From NCBI RefSeq assembly GCF_001942625.1, contig NZ_MLCL01000029.1:1-64000 (forward strand): a stretch of DNA of 64,000 nucleotides. Reading direction: 5' to 3'. Each line of letters opens with the position of its first letter. Position 1 is the stretch's first letter. This document shows, in pieces, positions 56,049 through 63,542 of the stretch. The translations under genes were made by a program, and so were the position numbers. The notes beneath the pieces were generated by a model. It was not told the DNA's origin. It did not search any database and was given only the letters and a program-made list of their open reading frames with translations. The stretch is from Mycobacterium syngnathidarum (GTDB lineage: Bacteria; Actinomycetota; Actinomycetes; Mycobacteriales; Mycobacteriaceae).

Positions 56049-57023
56049 ATGCTGGCACGCAATGCCGAGTCGCTGTACTGGATCGGACGCTATGTGGAAC
56101 GTGCCGACGACACTGCACGCATCCTCGACGTTACGGTGCATCAGTTGCTGGAGGATTCCAGCGTCGACCCGGATGTCGCGTCCCGGACCCTGCTGCGGGT
56201 GCTCGGTATCGAGCCGCCAGGGCAGCCCCTGGACGTCTGGTCGTTGACCGACATCGTGGCGTTCAGCCGGGACAGCGGCGGCAACTCGATCGTCGACTCG
56301 ATCTCGTCCGCGCGTGAGAACGCGCGCGGTGCGCGCGAGGTCACCTCGACCGAGATCTGGGAGTGCCTCAACACCACCTACAACGCGCTGGCCGAGCGCG
56401 AACGTGCCGCCAAACGTCTGGGCCCGCACGAGTTCCTGTCCTACGTCGAGGGGCGCGCGGCGATGTTCGCCGGGCTGGCCGACTCGACCTTGAGCCGCGA
56501 CGACGGCTACCGGTTCATGGTGCTCGGCCGCGCGATCGAGCGGGTCGACATGACGGTCCGCCTGCTGTTGTCGCGGGTGGGGGACAGCGGTTCGTCGCCG
56601 GCTTGGGTCACGTTGTTGCGCTCGGCCGGCGCTCACGACACGTACCTGCGCACCTACCGCGGCGCGCTCGACGCGGGCCGCGTGGTCGAGTTCATGTTGC
56701 TGGACCGGTTGTTTCCGCGGTCGGTCTTCTACTCGCTGCGATTGGCCGAACACAGTCTCGACGAGTTGCTCAACCGGCCGCACAGCCGGCTGGGAGCCAC
56801 CGCCGAGGCGCAGCGGCTACTCGGCCGGGCCCGCAGTGAGCTGGAGTTTCTGCAGCCGGGCGCGCTTCTCGAATCCCTGGACGGCCGACTGGCGGGGCTG
56901 CAGAAAACCTGCCGCGATGTCGGAGAAGCGTTGGCGCTGCAGTACTTCCACTCCGCTCCCTGGGTGGCTTGGACCGATGCCGGGCACGGGGACGCGGTCG
57001 TGATCGAGGAGGGCGAAGTTTGA
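56049..57023 (+). CDS. Alpha-E (DUF403) domain protein
   Basis: 324 residues, nearly all helix. It starts LARNAESLYWIGRYVERADD, the alpha-E signature, with conserved RAxE/RADD-like acidic and arginine positions. It ends with a repeat of the same kind (GRAIERVDMTVRLLLSRVG). It follows the ATP-grasp gene by 13 bases and its stop shares one base with the next ATG. It is thought to pair with the ATP-grasp enzyme, but no activity is known. Confidence 0.9.
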   Translation: MLARNAESLYWIGRYVERADDTARILDVTVHQLLEDSSVDPDVASRTLLRVLGIEPPGQPLDVWSLTDIVAFSRDSGGNSIVDSISSARENARGAREVTSTEIWECLNTTYNALAERERAAKRLGPHEFLSYVEGRAAMFAGLADSTLSRDDGYRFMVLGRAIERVDMTVRLLLSRVGDSGSSPAWVTLLRSAGAHDTYLRTYRGALDAGRVVEFMLLDRLFPRSVFYSLRLAEHSLDELLNRPHSRLGATAEAQRLLGRARSELEFLQPGALLESLDGRLAGLQKTCRDVGEALALQYFHSAPWVAWTDAGHGDAVVIEEGEV

Positions 57024-57862
57024 TGTGGCGGCTACGGGTGGTGCACTCCACGGGATACGCCTACAAGTCGGCGGTGACCGCGTCGTTCAACGAAGCCCGA
57101 CTGACCCCGCGTTCTGATTCGCGTCAGAACGTGATCCTCAACCGGGTGGAGACGATCCCGGCCACCAGGTCGTATCGGTATGTCGACTATTGGGGTACGG
57201 CGGTGACAGCATTCGACCTGCATGCCCCGCACACCGAGTTGGAGGTCTCGGGGTCCTCGGTGGTCGAGACCGACGTCGCGGAAAAACCCGAGGAACTGGT
57301 CGGCTGGGATGATCTTGGTACCGAGGCGGTGATCGACCGCTTCTATGAGGTGCTCAGTTCGACCCACTACACCCCGGACAGCAAGCGGATCGCGCGCGTG
57401 GGCCGGCGGATCGCCAAGGAACACGACCCATTCGAGGCGGTGGGGGCGGTGGCACAGTGGGTGCGTAGCGAACTCGACTACGTGCCGGGTACCACGGGCG
57501 TGCACTCCTCGGGTCTGGATGCCCTGCGGGAGGGCAAGGGGGTGTGCCAAGACTTCGCCCACCTGTCGTTGATCATGCTGCGGTCCATGGGAATTCCGGC
57601 CCGGTACGTGTCGGGCTACCTTCATCCGAACCATGACGCGGTGGTGGGGGAGACCATCGACGGGCAGAGCCACGCCTGGATCCAAGCGTGGACCGGCGGC
57701 TGGTGGCACTACGACCCGACCAATGACGCCGAGATCAACGAGCAGTACGTCAGTGTCGGAGTGGGCCGGGACTACTCGGATGTGGCCCCGCTCAAGGGAA
57801 TCTATTCGGGCGAGGGATCGACCGATCTCGACGTGGTCGTGGAGGTCACCCGACTGGCTTGA
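57023..57862 (+). CDS. Transglutaminase-like protease-fold protein
   Basis: 279 residues from the ATG at 57023. The bacterial transglutaminase N-terminal domain (LRVVHSTGYAYKSAVTASFN) precedes a papain-like catalytic core with Cys175 (GKGVCQDFAH), His217 (QSHAWIQAW) and Asp231 (HYDPTND). It may be a peptidase or an amide-exchanging enzyme. It is third in the ATP-grasp/alpha-E/transglutaminase triad. Its 3' end overlaps the convergent MarR gene by 17 bases. Confidence 0.92.
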   Translation: MWRLRVVHSTGYAYKSAVTASFNEARLTPRSDSRQNVILNRVETIPATRSYRYVDYWGTAVTAFDLHAPHTELEVSGSSVVETDVAEKPEELVGWDDLGTEAVIDRFYEVLSSTHYTPDSKRIARVGRRIAKEHDPFEAVGAVAQWVRSELDYVPGTTGVHSSGLDALREGKGVCQDFAHLSLIMLRSMGIPARYVSGYLHPNHDAVVGETIDGQSHAWIQAWTGGWWHYDPTNDAEINEQYVSVGVGRDYSDVAPLKGIYSGEGSTDLDVVVEVTRLA

Positions 57863-58340
57863 CGCGGCCCGCGGGGCGCCCCAGGTTGCGGAAGCCGGGG
57901 TGGACGTGCGGTGTCAGCCCCTGATGGTCGGCGAGCTTCTCCAACAGGGCGCGTAGCTCGTCGCGTTGTCTGGCGTCGAGCCCTGCGGTCATGCCGTCAT
58001 CGTGCCTGCGCGCAAGCTCGCCGATGCGGCGCAGCGCCTTCTTGCCTGCCGTGCTGAGGAACAACGCGTGCAGACGGCGGTCGTCGGGGTTGCGGCGCCG
58101 CTCGACGTAGCCGCGGTCCTCCAGATCGTCGACATAACTGACGACGCGACTCGGCAACAGGCTCAGCTGGGTGCTCAGGGACTGCTGGCTGAGCCCCGGT
58201 TGAGCGCCGATGGCACGCAGGATTCCGGCATGTGGCGGGGTGAGCTCGAGGGTAGCCATCTGCTCGGCGAACTGCGTCGCGGCCCGGTGGCCGAGCTGTG
58301 CCAACAGAAATGCCACGGTGTCGGACCGTCCGTTCTCCAC
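57846..58340 (-). CDS. MarR-family transcriptional regulator
   Basis: 164 residues from the GTG at 58340; a TTG at 58346 is an alternative. The winged helix reads LTPPHAGILRAIGAQPGLSQ then QSLSTQLSLLPSRVVSYVDD, with the wing in ERRRNPDDRRLHALFLS. It is divergent from a membrane-protein gene whose start codon lies inside a perfect inverted repeat, a likely MarR operator. The ligand is unknown. Confidence 0.9.
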   Translation of the reverse strand: MENGRSDTVAFLLAQLGHRAATQFAEQMATLELTPPHAGILRAIGAQPGLSQQSLSTQLSLLPSRVVSYVDDLEDRGYVERRRNPDDRRLHALFLSTAGKKALRRIGELARRHDDGMTAGLDARQRDELRALLEKLADHQGLTPHVHPGFRNLGRPAGRVKPVG

Positions 58341-58362
58341 GGTCAAACCGTATCACGGAGAA

Positions 58363-58370
58363 ATCGTTCA
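58363..58370. promoter_or_regulatory. Second ATCGTTCA half-site
   Basis: ATCGTTCA followed by AAA, a direct copy of the left arm of the inverted repeat at 58416-58436, lies 23 bases from the MarR start. It could be an autoregulatory half-site. Confidence 0.4.
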
Positions 58371-58415
58371 AAAGTCAAAACATTCACGAGGTTGAGTTCG
58401 GCGGCCGTCGGGCAT

Positions 58416-58436
58416 ATCGTTCAAACCATGAACGAT
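58416..58436. promoter_or_regulatory. Perfect inverted repeat over the membrane-protein start codon, likely MarR operator
   Basis: ATCGTTCA-AACCA-TGAACGAT has 8-base perfect arms and a 5-base spacer. The ATG of the next gene (58428) lies inside it, so the bound protein would block the promoter or transcript start directly. A short or absent 5' leader is implied. Confidence 0.7.
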
Positions 58437-59135
58437 TCAACCGCAGATCGAATTCGCGCCGACCGGGCCGCCGGAAGGCAGGGCGGGCCGCCCTTGGCCC
58501 CGGTGGCGGCGGTATCCCTGACGCTGCTGCTGGTGGGCGTCGCCGTCGGAGTTGCCCTCGGTGGGGTGATGCCGGTGCCATACGGTGAGGCCGCCGCGGT
58601 GGTTGCCTACATCCAGGACCGGCACCTCGCGGTACAGGCCACCGCGGTGGGCACATTCGCCGCATCGGTGCCACTGGCGATCTACGCCGCGACCGTCAGC
58701 ACCAGGCTGCGCCAGCTCGGGGTGACAGCGCCCGGTGCGACGATCGCGCTGGCCGGCGGCATCCTGGCGGCCGGATCGTTGGCGTTGTCCGGGTTGATCT
58801 GCTGGACGATGTCGCGGGCCGAGGTGGTCGTCGACCACGGTCTGATCCGGGCGTTGTACTACCTGGTGTTCCTCACCGGCGGCGTCGGCCACATCGTCGC
58901 GCTCGGGTTGCTACTTGCCGGGATCGCGGTGCCCGGCCTCATCCTCGGACTGTTGCCGCGGCCGGTGGCCTGGACCGGGCTGGCCATCGCGGGCTTGGCC
59001 GAACTGGCCACGTGCGTGCTGATCTGGCCGGAAGCGGCGGTGATCCTGCCGATCGCCCGGTTCACCGGATTCATCTGGCTCATCGTCGCCGGCGCCCTGC
59101 TCCCGGCGCGCCGCGCCGCTCGGAACCGGTCATGA
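58428..59135 (+). CDS. Multi-pass membrane protein, function unknown
   Basis: 235 residues from the ATG at 58428. About six hydrophobic segments are visible (for example VAAVSLTLLLVGVAVGVALG, LAGGILAAGSLALSGLICW, LGLLLAGIAVPGLILGLL). A charged N-terminus precedes them. The layout resembles DUF4386-like bacterial membrane proteins. It is paired with the MarR regulator through the operator over its start, and its stop overlaps the LLM oxidoreductase ATG. Its role may be linked to that enzyme's chemistry, but no evidence shows this. Confidence 0.75.
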   Translation: MNDSTADRIRADRAAGRQGGPPLAPVAAVSLTLLLVGVAVGVALGGVMPVPYGEAAAVVAYIQDRHLAVQATAVGTFAASVPLAIYAATVSTRLRQLGVTAPGATIALAGGILAAGSLALSGLICWTMSRAEVVVDHGLIRALYYLVFLTGGVGHIVALGLLLAGIAVPGLILGLLPRPVAWTGLAIAGLAELATCVLIWPEAAVILPIARFTGFIWLIVAGALLPARRAARNRS

Positions 59136-60013
59136 AGCTCAGCGTGAGCGTCACGAATTATTCGTGGCCGGAGCAGATTTACCAGCGGTTGGCCTCGCTC
59201 GCAGGTTTTCTCGACGGTACCGCCGTCGACACCCTGTGGGTCCCGGATCACCTCGTTCAGGCCGATCCCGCCAGTGTCATCGACGAACCGATGCTTGAGG
59301 CCTACACCGCGCTCGGGTACCTCGCGGCGGCGACGAGCCGAATTCGGTTGGGCACCATGGTGAGTGCGGCCACCTTCCGCGCGCCCGCGTTGTTGATCAA
59401 GGCCGTGACGACGCTCGATGTCCTCTCCGGCGGCCGCGCCTGGCTCGGGCTGGGCGCCGGCTACAACTCGGCGGAAGCGAGCGCGATGGGATTGTTCCTG
59501 CCGGGCACCGCGGAACGGTTCGAGCGGATGACCGAGCTGTTGCGGCTGGCCCAGCACATGTGGTGCGGCGATGAAACTTCTTTCGTGGGTCGATATTTGA
59601 CACTGCAGCGACCGGTGGGCAGTCCCCGTCCCGTCACGGCCCCGCATCCTCCGGTGCTGATCGGTGGCACCGGCGAGCGCCGCACGTTGCGTCTGGTCGC
59701 GCAATACGGCGACGCCTGCAACCTTTTCGACATTCCTGACGGTGGCCGCGCCGTCCGCCGCCAGCTCGAGGTGCTCGACCGGCACTGCGCCGATGTCGGC
59801 CGGCCGGCCGACCAGATCGAGCGGACCGTGACCACCGCGCTTGACGACGGCGAGCGCTCCGGCGCACTCGTCGAGCGATGTCGCGCGTTGTCGTCCCTGG
59901 GCATCCAGCACGTCGTGGTGATCGCCCGCGGCCGCCCGTGGGGTGAGGTCGACCTGAACTGTGTTGCGGAGGCGGCTGATCAGCTGTGCGATCGGGTGCA
60001 CACCCCGGGGTGA
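59132..60013 (+). CDS. LLM-class (luciferase-like) flavin/F420-dependent oxidoreductase
   Basis: 293 residues, start fixed by ATGA overlap. The TIM-barrel LLM pattern shows [13 protein letters not shown] at the front and the [20 protein letters not shown] and [12 protein letters not shown] segments typical of the F420/FMN family. Later [20 protein letters not shown] fits the family too. Whether it uses F420 or FMN cannot be told from these motifs; mycobacteria favour F420. Its 3' end overlaps the convergent MBL gene by 34 bases. Confidence 0.9.
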   Translation: MKLSVSVTNYSWPEQIYQRLASLAGFLDGTAVDTLWVPDHLVQADPASVIDEPMLEAYTALGYLAAATSRIRLGTMVSAATFRAPALLIKAVTTLDVLSGGRAWLGLGAGYNSAEASAMGLFLPGTAERFERMTELLRLAQHMWCGDETSFVGRYLTLQRPVGSPRPVTAPHPPVLIGGTGERRTLRLVAQYGDACNLFDIPDGGRAVRRQLEVLDRHCADVGRPADQIERTVTTALDDGERSGALVERCRALSSLGIQHVVVIARGRPWGEVDLNCVAEAADQLCDRVHTPG

Positions 60014-60840
60014 ACCTGGACCCGGTGCAGGTCGTCGCCCAGTTCGATCTGGCGGTCGAATATCGAGGCGGCCAGCGCCCGCCAGTCGTCCTCGGTGCCC
60101 GCGGCGATGCCGGGCACATAGTGGGTGAGGATCAAGATCCCGACGCCGGCCCGCGCGGCGGTGGCCGCCGCCTCCTGCACCGAGGAGTGATAGTCGCAGA
60201 TGTCGCGGATCCGTTGCTGGGGAAGAAGTTCGATCAGGTCTTTGCGAATCACGGTGTGCACCAAGGCTCCTGCGCCGTTGGCCAGGGCATCCAAGCTGGG
60301 ACACGGCACGGTGTCGCCGGCTGCCACCACCGAGGCCCCACCGTGTTCGAATCGGAACGCGATCGTCGGGGTCACCGGCTGATGATCGGTGGGGGCGACA
60401 CGGATCTGCACACCGCCGTGGTCCCACACCGTTCCCTCGGTGTATTCACGAACGTCCACCTGTGGCGGGCCGGTGAGGTCGGCGTGGTGGGCGATGCGGT
60501 AGCCGATGTCATGGCCGAACGCGCGCAACGTCGCGTCGACCACCTCCGCGGTCCCGGGCGGGCCGATGATCGGCAGGGGCGGTGTATCCGGGGTGAATGT
60601 GCTCACCCAGCGGGTGATGATCACATCGCCCAGGTCGGCGATGTGATCGCTGTGCAGGTGGGTCAGCAGCAATGCGCTGAGCTGGTTGGCACCCGCGCCG
60701 ACCGCGGCCAGGCGCTGCAGCACCCCGCGGCCGCAGTCGATCAGAAACATCTGGTCGCCTGCGCGCGCCAGGGTCGACGGTCCGGCCCGCTCTGGATCAG
60801 GAATCGGGCTACCGGTGCCGAGCAGCGTGACCTCGATCAT
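59980..60840 (-). CDS. MBL-fold metal hydrolase, ribonuclease Z-like (Rv2407-type)
   Basis: 286 residues from the ATG at 60840. It begins [20 protein letters not shown], and the metal motif is [16 protein letters not shown] (HxHxDH). A further conserved block is [20 protein letters not shown] with the fourth ligand region, and a C-terminal LTHYVP. The layout resembles tRNase Z/arylsulfatase-type MBL proteins. M. tuberculosis Rv2407 at this position is a proposed RNase Z. The longer open frame to 61185 covers the CBS gene and is not real. Confidence 0.87.
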   Translation of the reverse strand: MIEVTLLGTGSPIPDPERAGPSTLARAGDQMFLIDCGRGVLQRLAAVGAGANQLSALLLTHLHSDHIADLGDVIITRWVSTFTPDTPPLPIIGPPGTAEVVDATLRAFGHDIGYRIAHHADLTGPPQVDVREYTEGTVWDHGGVQIRVAPTDHQPVTPTIAFRFEHGGASVVAAGDTVPCPSLDALANGAGALVHTVIRKDLIELLPQQRIRDICDYHSSVQEAAATAARAGVGILILTHYVPGIAAGTEDDWRALAASIFDRQIELGDDLHRVQVHPGVCTRSHS

Positions 60841-60914
60841 GACCCCATTCCTACTCCGTTCCGGCTCAATCAGGCGTGGCTTCTTTCTTACTGACCGCCA
60901 CCGACCTAGCCTGG

Positions 60915-60930
60915 TGTGAGGTGGATCACG
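60915..60930. promoter_or_regulatory. Candidate CRP site upstream of the CBS gene
   Basis: TGTGA-GGTGGA-TCACG differs by one base from the TGTGA-N6-TCACA consensus and is almost identical, including the spacer, to the site at 9075-9090. It lies 14 bases before the CBS start codon and 75 bases before the divergent MBL start, so it could repress the first or control the second. Confidence 0.55.
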
Positions 60931-60944
60931 ATCGGAGGTTGCCG

Positions 60945-61376
60945 ATGCGAATCGCAGACGTGCTGAAAAACAAGGGCGCGGCGGTGGTGACGATTTCGCC
61001 GGAGACCACGGTGACGGAGCTGTTGGCCGGGCTGACCGAGCTGAACATCGGTGCCATGGTGGTGATCGGGCCCGGCGGGCTGGCCGGCATCGTCTCGGAG
61101 CGTGATGTGGTGCGCAATCTGCACGAACGGGGCAGCAGCCTGCTTGCCCAACCGGTGTCGGAGATAATGACGACGGTGGTCGCAACCTGTACGCCGCGCG
61201 ACACCGTGGATCACCTCAGTGCCCTGATGACCGAGAACCGGGTGCGTCACATTCCCGTGCTCGACGGTGGGCGGCTGGCCGGCATCGTCAGCATCGGCGA
61301 CATCGTCAAGACCCGGATGGAAGAACTCGAGGCCGAGCAGGAACAGCTGCAGGCCTACATCACCCAGGGGCGTTGA
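60945..61376 (+). CDS. CBS-pair domain protein
   Basis: 143 residues from the ATG at 60945 with ATCGGAGG upstream. Two CBS motifs are evident: [20 protein letters not shown] with [14 protein letters not shown], then [20 protein letters not shown] with [14 protein letters not shown]. It ends in a Glu/Gln-rich helix. CBS pairs bind adenine nucleotides or SAM as sensors. No partner enzyme is fused, and the partner is unknown. A CRP-like palindrome just upstream suggests cAMP-linked control. Confidence 0.93.
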   Translation: MRIADVLKNKGAAVVTISPETTVTELLAGLTELNIGAMVVIGPGGLAGIVSERDVVRNLHERGSSLLAQPVSEIMTTVVATCTPRDTVDHLSALMTENRVRHIPVLDGGRLAGIVSIGDIVKTRMEELEAEQEQLQAYITQGR

Positions 61377-61427
61377 CCGCTGGCCTCCTGAGCACCGAAA
61401 CCACGAATCCTGTGCGATGGTGGGCGT

Positions 61428-62036
61428 GTGGCTGCCGTTGACGTCCGTCCCCCGAACAAGTCCGACGTGGCGCGGCTGGCCGCCGTCCTGGGGCGGGCCT
61501 TCCATCATGACCCGGTGATGTCGTGGATCCTGGCTGACGATGCCCGCCGGGCCAAAGGTCTGCCGCGGATGTTCGCAGCGATCACGCGTCACCACTTCCT
61601 TGCCGGCGGTGGTGCCGAGGTGGCCGGCCGGGGCGGCGAGATCGGCGCGGCCGCCCTCTGGGACGGGCCCGGCTGTTGGAAGCAGACTGCCGGCGAAGAA
61701 CTGCGGATGCTGCCCTCGATGGTGCGTGCGTTCGGCCGCGACACGCGACGAGGCCAACAGGTCGTCGAGCTCATGAAGCAGCACCATCCCGAGGAACCGC
61801 ACTGGTATCTGGCCGTGATCGGCAGCGATCCGACGGTGCGCGGCGGCGGTTTCGGACATGCCCTGATGCAATCGCGCCTCGATCGGGTGGACGCCGAACA
61901 CGCCCCGGCCTACCTGGAGTCGAGCAACCCCGACAACATCCCCTACTACCTGCGCTTCGGGTTCGAGGTCACCGGGGAGATCGTCCTTCCCGACGGTGGA
62001 CCGATCATGACGGCAATGTGGCGGGCGCCGCGCTGA
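61428..62036 (+). CDS. GNAT-family N-acetyltransferase
   Basis: 202 residues from a GTG. The acetyl-CoA-binding motif appears as LAVIGSDPTVRGGGFGHALM (the R/Q-x-x-G-x-G/A pattern), and the C-terminal LESSNPDNIPYYLRFGFEVT block is typical of small-molecule GNATs. The substrate is unknown. The convergent small gene lies 12 bases away. Confidence 0.88.
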   Translation: MAAVDVRPPNKSDVARLAAVLGRAFHHDPVMSWILADDARRAKGLPRMFAAITRHHFLAGGGAEVAGRGGEIGAAALWDGPGCWKQTAGEELRMLPSMVRAFGRDTRRGQQVVELMKQHHPEEPHWYLAVIGSDPTVRGGGFGHALMQSRLDRVDAEHAPAYLESSNPDNIPYYLRFGFEVTGEIVLPDGGPIMTAMWRAPR

Positions 62037-62048
62037 TCTGTCGCCCGG

Positions 62049-62297
62049 CTATCCGAAGACCCCGGTCATCTTCATGATGAGCAGGACGCCTACCGCGACG
62101 AACACCGCGATCAGCAGCACCAACCCGACGATCGCGGTGACCGAAGTGGGGGTGTACTTGTGCCTGGGCCGCGGTTCTGGTTCGCCCAGTCCCGAGGTTT
62201 GCGCCGAGTCCGGTGGGGTGGCGCCGGGCGCGACGCCACCGCCGGGTTGCAGATCCGGTGTCTCGGCTGGGTCGGGATCTGGTGGTAGCGCGGTCAT
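62049..62297 (-). CDS. Small Pro-rich single-pass membrane protein
   Basis: 82 residues. A Pro/Asp/Glu-rich N-terminal half (about 45 residues) is followed by RHKYTPTS and a membrane helix (TAIVGLVLLIAVFVAVGVLL), ending with a short MKMTGVFG tail. It looks like the DUF6480-type actinobacterial proteins I recall, but I am not sure of the number. Function is unknown. It is divergent from the riboswitch-controlled genes. Confidence 0.7.
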   Translation of the reverse strand: MTALPPDPDPAETPDLQPGGGVAPGATPPDSAQTSGLGEPEPRPRHKYTPTSVTAIVGLVLLIAVFVAVGVLLIMKMTGVFG

Positions 62298-62350
62298 GGC
62301 CTAGGGATGCCCGCTGCCGAGCGCGGGCAATCACGCTGCGTCGCGGCTGT

Positions 62351-62356
62351 TACAGT
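62351..62356 (+). promoter_or_regulatory. Candidate -10 box for the riboswitch transcript
   Basis: TACAGT fits the mycobacterial TANNNT -10 pattern and places the start just before the riboswitch (about 62362). No clear -35 box was seen. Confidence 0.4.
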
Positions 62357-62361
62357 GCGAA

Positions 62362-62451
62362 TGCCGACCAACAGGGGAATCCGGTGAAAAGCCGGAACTG
62401 ACGCGCAACGGTATGAGGCACCGCCTCGAGTCCGATCACCTGTGGTCGGGA
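62362..62451 (+). ncRNA. Cobalamin (B12) riboswitch
   Basis: The core reads ACAGGGGAATCCGGTGAAAA then GCCGGAACTGACGCGCAACG, which fits the conserved cobalamin switch order (GGGAA-CCGGUGAAAA-CCGG-C). A GAGGC/GCCTC hairpin follows, then the B12 box GAGTCCGATCACCTGTGG at 62428-62445. Closing helix P1 is CCGACC (62364-62369) with GGTCGG (62444-62449). A competing hairpin GGTC/GACC (62444-62456) reuses the P1 3' strand. Ligand-bound RNA should lower expression of the downstream uptake genes. Confidence 0.9.
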
Positions 62452-62484
62452 TGACCGTTGACGGCTCCGCGATTGGGCCCTGGA

Positions 62485-62499
62485 TCAAAGGAAGTTTGA
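62485..62499 (+). promoter_or_regulatory. Ribosome site held in a small hairpin
   Basis: TCAAA-GGAAG-TTTGA is a 5-bp stem with the Shine-Dalgarno GGAAG in its loop, seven bases before the GTG at 62502. It could be the part whose access is changed by the riboswitch. Confidence 0.45.
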
Positions 62500-62501
62500 C
62501 C

Positions 62502-63542
62502 GTGCGCGTGCTCACCGCACTGTTGTCCCTGTTGTCCGTCACGATCGCGGTCACGGTGGCCTGTGGTCATCGAGAGTCTGCGGCAGGGCAGACGGCCGGT
62601 GAAGCTTCCGCAGCTCATTCGACCAGCTATCCGCTCACCATCGAGAACTGCGGTGTGAACGTCACTTTCGAGGGACCGCCGCGGCGGGCGGTCTCGCTGT
62701 ACCAGGCGTCGACCGAAATCCTGTTGTCGCTCGGGCTGGCCGATCGGATGGTCGGCACCTCGACCTGGTTCGATCCGGTGCTTCCCGAACTCGCGGCGGA
62801 CAACGCCACCGTGCCCCGGCTCGCAGACAACGATCCTGGACTGGAGACGGTACTGGCAGCCGAGCCGGACCTGGTCACCTCGGCCAGCGCACACACCTAC
62901 ACCTCAGCCGTGGTCGCCGAGCGCAGCCGGTTCGCTCAGCTGGGAATCCCTACGTACCAATCGCCTTCGGTGTGTACGGGCGCGAGTGTCGACGGTGAGA
63001 CCGTCACCCGCACCGAACCGCTGACGCTCGATGCCCTGTATCGGGAGATACGCGAACTCGCCCAGATCTTCGATGTGCAACAGCGCGGCCAGGACCTCAT
63101 CGACCGGCTCACCCGGCGGCTCGACGACATTCCGTCGACCACCGAGCCGGATGTCAGTGTGGCGTTCTGGTTCTCGGGACTGCGGACGCCGTATCTCGCG
63201 GGCTGCTGCTCGGCGCCGGGACTGTACGCCGGCGAACTCGGCGTCACCAACGTCTTCGCCGATACCCGCGAGGACTGGCCGGAGGTCAGCTGGGAGGCGC
63301 TGGCCGACGGCGACCCCGACGTGTTGGTACTGGCCGACTTGAACCGAAGGCGTGTCGACGGGGACGCACTGGAGTCGAAAGTGACATTCCTGGAGTCGAA
63401 TCCGGTGACCAGGAACATGACCGCGGTGCGAAACAAGCGCTACGTCGTGCTGAGCGGGTCCGAACTGGATCCCGGGATCCGCGAGGTCGACGCGGTGGTG
63501 AAATTGGCTGCCGGTCTCAAGGCCTTCGGGTTGGCCCGGTGA
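62502..63542 (+). CDS. ABC-transporter substrate-binding lipoprotein (BtuF/iron-chelate class)
   Basis: 346 residues from the GTG at 62502. The signal has a lipobox ending VTVAC at about residue 22. The mature protein starts with a CGVNVTFEGPPRRAVSLYQA segment and STEILLSLGLADRMVGTSTW, the periplasmic-binding-protein (PF01497) pattern for cobalamin or siderophore/haem ligands, and continues with the two-lobe, helical-backbone layout. The cobalamin riboswitch upstream argues that the ligand is a corrinoid. The longer open frame from 62442 would start in the riboswitch and is rejected. The stop overlaps the next gene's GTG. Confidence 0.9.
   Translation: MRVLTALLSLLSVTIAVTVACGHRESAAGQTAGEASAAHSTSYPLTIENCGVNVTFEGPPRRAVSLYQASTEILLSLGLADRMVGTSTWFDPVLPELAADNATVPRLADNDPGLETVLAAEPDLVTSASAHTYTSAVVAERSRFAQLGIPTYQSPSVCTGASVDGETVTRTEPLTLDALYREIRELAQIFDVQQRGQDLIDRLTRRLDDIPSTTEPDVSVAFWFSGLRTPYLAGCCSAPGLYAGELGVTNVFADTREDWPEVSWEALADGDPDVLVLADLNRRRVDGDALESKVTFLESNPVTRNMTAVRNKRYVVLSGSELDPGIREVDAVVKLAAGLKAFGLAR

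Noticed and set aside
62442..62501. N-terminal extension of the first binding lipoprotein
   Set aside because: The GTG at 62442 lies in the B12 box of the riboswitch; GTG 62502 gives a proper lipoprotein signal and ribosome site.
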